Below, in pieces: positions 63,295 to 64,000 of a stretch of DNA of 64,000 nt. Both the position numbers and the translations under genes were made by a program. The notes below the pieces were generated by a model. It was given only the letters and a program-made list of their open reading frames with translations, was not told the origin of the DNA and did not search any database. The stretch's first letter is position 1; every line of letters starts with the position of its first letter. The DNA comes from Luteolibacter yonseiensis. GTDB taxonomy: Bacteria > Verrucomicrobiota > Verrucomicrobiia > Verrucomicrobiales > Akkermansiaceae. The stretch spans positions 338,044-402,043 of the forward strand of contig NZ_JAENIK010000009.1 in assembly GCF_016595465.1 (NCBI RefSeq), read 5' to 3'.

Positions 63295-63375
63295 GATCGG
63301 AGGGATCGGAGGGATCGGAGGGATCGGAGGGATCGGAGGGATCGGAGGGATCGGAGGGATCGGGGGGATCGGGGA
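63295..63375. repeat. Minisatellite, 9-bp unit, nine copies
   Basis: Seven units GATCGGAGG (63295-63357) and two variant units GATCGGGGG and GATCGGGGA follow without gaps. A GGGGGAGTC-rich run precedes them. The repeat ends just before the stop codon of the next gene. Confidence 0.9.
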
Positions 63376-63380
63376 ACTCG

Positions 63381-63836
63381 TTACTTGAGGAGGTAGGTGA
63401 CGGTGTTGCTGGTGCCGGTGGTGGTGTCGTCGCGGAAGTAGATGACGATCTGTTGGGTGGTGCCGGCGGAGGTCTTGGTGAGGAGGGCGGTGTTTTGGGC
63501 GGGGTTCTTGGCGGTGGAGGCGGAGCTGTATTGGTTGTAGTCGCTGTTGTCCTGGTCGAGGGGGAGGGAGAATCCGGGGCCCTTGAGCTCGCCTTTTCTG
63601 CCGATGGTGAACTTGACGGTCTGGCCGACGTTGAAGCGGGGGATGCCGGCGGGGATGCGGAAGCTTGCCACGGTTTCGGAGCCCTGGGTTTCGAAGGACT
63701 GCCTGTCCTCGATGGTGAGGGTGAAGGTTTGTTTGGCGGCGAATCCTCCGAAGCGCTTGCCGGCGGGTGCGGCGTGGGCGGTGGCGGTGATGAGGAGGGC
63801 GCAGAGGGCGAGGCGGATGAGGGTGATGATTTTCAT
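63381..63836 (-). CDS. Hypothetical exported protein
   Basis: The 151-residue protein starts at the ATG at 63836 with a signal peptide (MKIITLIRLALCALLITATA). The rest is beta-rich and Thr/Ser-rich (KQTFTLTIEDRQSFETQGSE; FTIGRKGELKGPGFSLPLD; TSNTVTYLLK). No cysteines, motif or family was recognised. It ends beside a minisatellite. Confidence 0.6.
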   Translation of the reverse strand: MKIITLIRLALCALLITATAHAAPAGKRFGGFAAKQTFTLTIEDRQSFETQGSETVASFRIPAGIPRFNVGQTVKFTIGRKGELKGPGFSLPLDQDNSDYNQYSSASTAKNPAQNTALLTKTSAGTTQQIVIYFRDDTTTGTSNTVTYLLK

Positions 63837-63904
63837 GGAAAGGGGATTGCTGTTGGCGATGGGCAAACCCTAGCGCGGATGGCGGTTTTTGTAAGCTTTG
63901 AATT

Positions 63905-63992
63905 CGACGTAATCACGTAAACGTGAATGCGTTGACGCGATCGCGTAGGGTGTTTTCGCGGGCCACGCGTGATGGCGTAAACGCGATCGCGT
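63905..63992. repeat. Cluster of ACGCGATCGCGT palindromes and related words
   Basis: ACGCGATCGCGT occurs at 63935-63946 and 63981-63992. Related words ACGTAATCACGTAAACGTGA and CACGCGTGATGGCGTAAACG lie between and before them, giving a field of overlapping palindromes at the window edge. It lies upstream of the minus-strand gene 63381-63836, so it may contain its regulatory sites. Confidence 0.5.
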
Positions 63993-64000
63993 GGGTTGCG

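Noticed and set aside
62862..63920. Long plus-strand frame with Gly-Ser-Glu repeats
   Set aside because: It combines the dispersed repeat, half of the palindromic element, the 9-bp minisatellite and the antisense of the exported-protein gene. Composition is not that of a real protein.

Overview
The window looks like a high-GC Verrucomicrobiota chromosome (Verrucomicrobiae, Luteolibacter/Haloferula-like; inferred from family content, not from a marker gene). Supporting signs are a PEP-CTERM protein, a DUF1080 hydrolase, an M56 sensor fused to carboxypeptidase-regulatory-like repeats, Gram-negative envelope genes (OpgG/OpgH, SurA-like, DsbD, an RND pump) and abundant palindromic intergenic repeats. 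No rRNA, tRNA or CRISPR array was seen.

Region 1 (about 1-17,290) is accessory and reads as an integrated or decayed mobilizable plasmid. From left to right it carries: the N-terminal part of an MmeI-like DNA methyltransferase; a ParA operon with a small helix-turn-helix protein; a divergent ribbon-helix-helix-like protein; a 240-bp array of GATT boxes spaced one helical turn apart; oriT-like stem-loops; a protein with a relaxase-like three-histidine motif; two paralogous small proteins; four 46-bp tandem repeats; an AT-rich segment; three complete 22-bp iterons; and RepC and RepA of IncQ type. A second RepA-like gene has lost its Walker A motif. Beyond these are membrane proteins, a PEP-CTERM protein with a degraded protease motif, an XRE regulator and an IS66 remnant. 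Four successive genes share a conserved leader motif, and three of them follow strong terminators. The nucleic-acid-handling genes fit together as replication (RepA/RepC/oriV), partition (ParA plus a small DNA-binding protein plus the phased array) and mobilization (relaxase-like protein plus stem-loops).

Region 2 (17,286-22,950) is a scar. comM is cut off at codon 329 beside the IS66 remnant. A BlaI repressor / BlaR1-like sensor pair follows, and a roughly 60-80 bp relic of the comM 5' end lies on its far side, which implies rearrangement at comM.

Region 3 (22,947-64,000) is chromosomal backbone: an S51 peptidase, DUF1080, a lipoprotein with a DUF2272 protein, CinA, DsbD, DUF2721, a Cys/Met-metabolism PLP enzyme, a SurA-like foldase, Mfd, a TetR-RND-MFP efflux operon, an opgG-X-opgH-galK cluster, a methyltransferase, an orphan antitoxin, an alpha/beta hydrolase, two toxin-antitoxin pairs, a TIGR02206 membrane protein, an M16 peptidase, IspD, a secreted lectin-domain protein and citrate synthase. 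Between the genes sit four copies (one partial) of a palindromic element of about 210-225 bp whose internal hairpins co-vary. Two copies abut minisatellites of 12-bp and 9-bp units.
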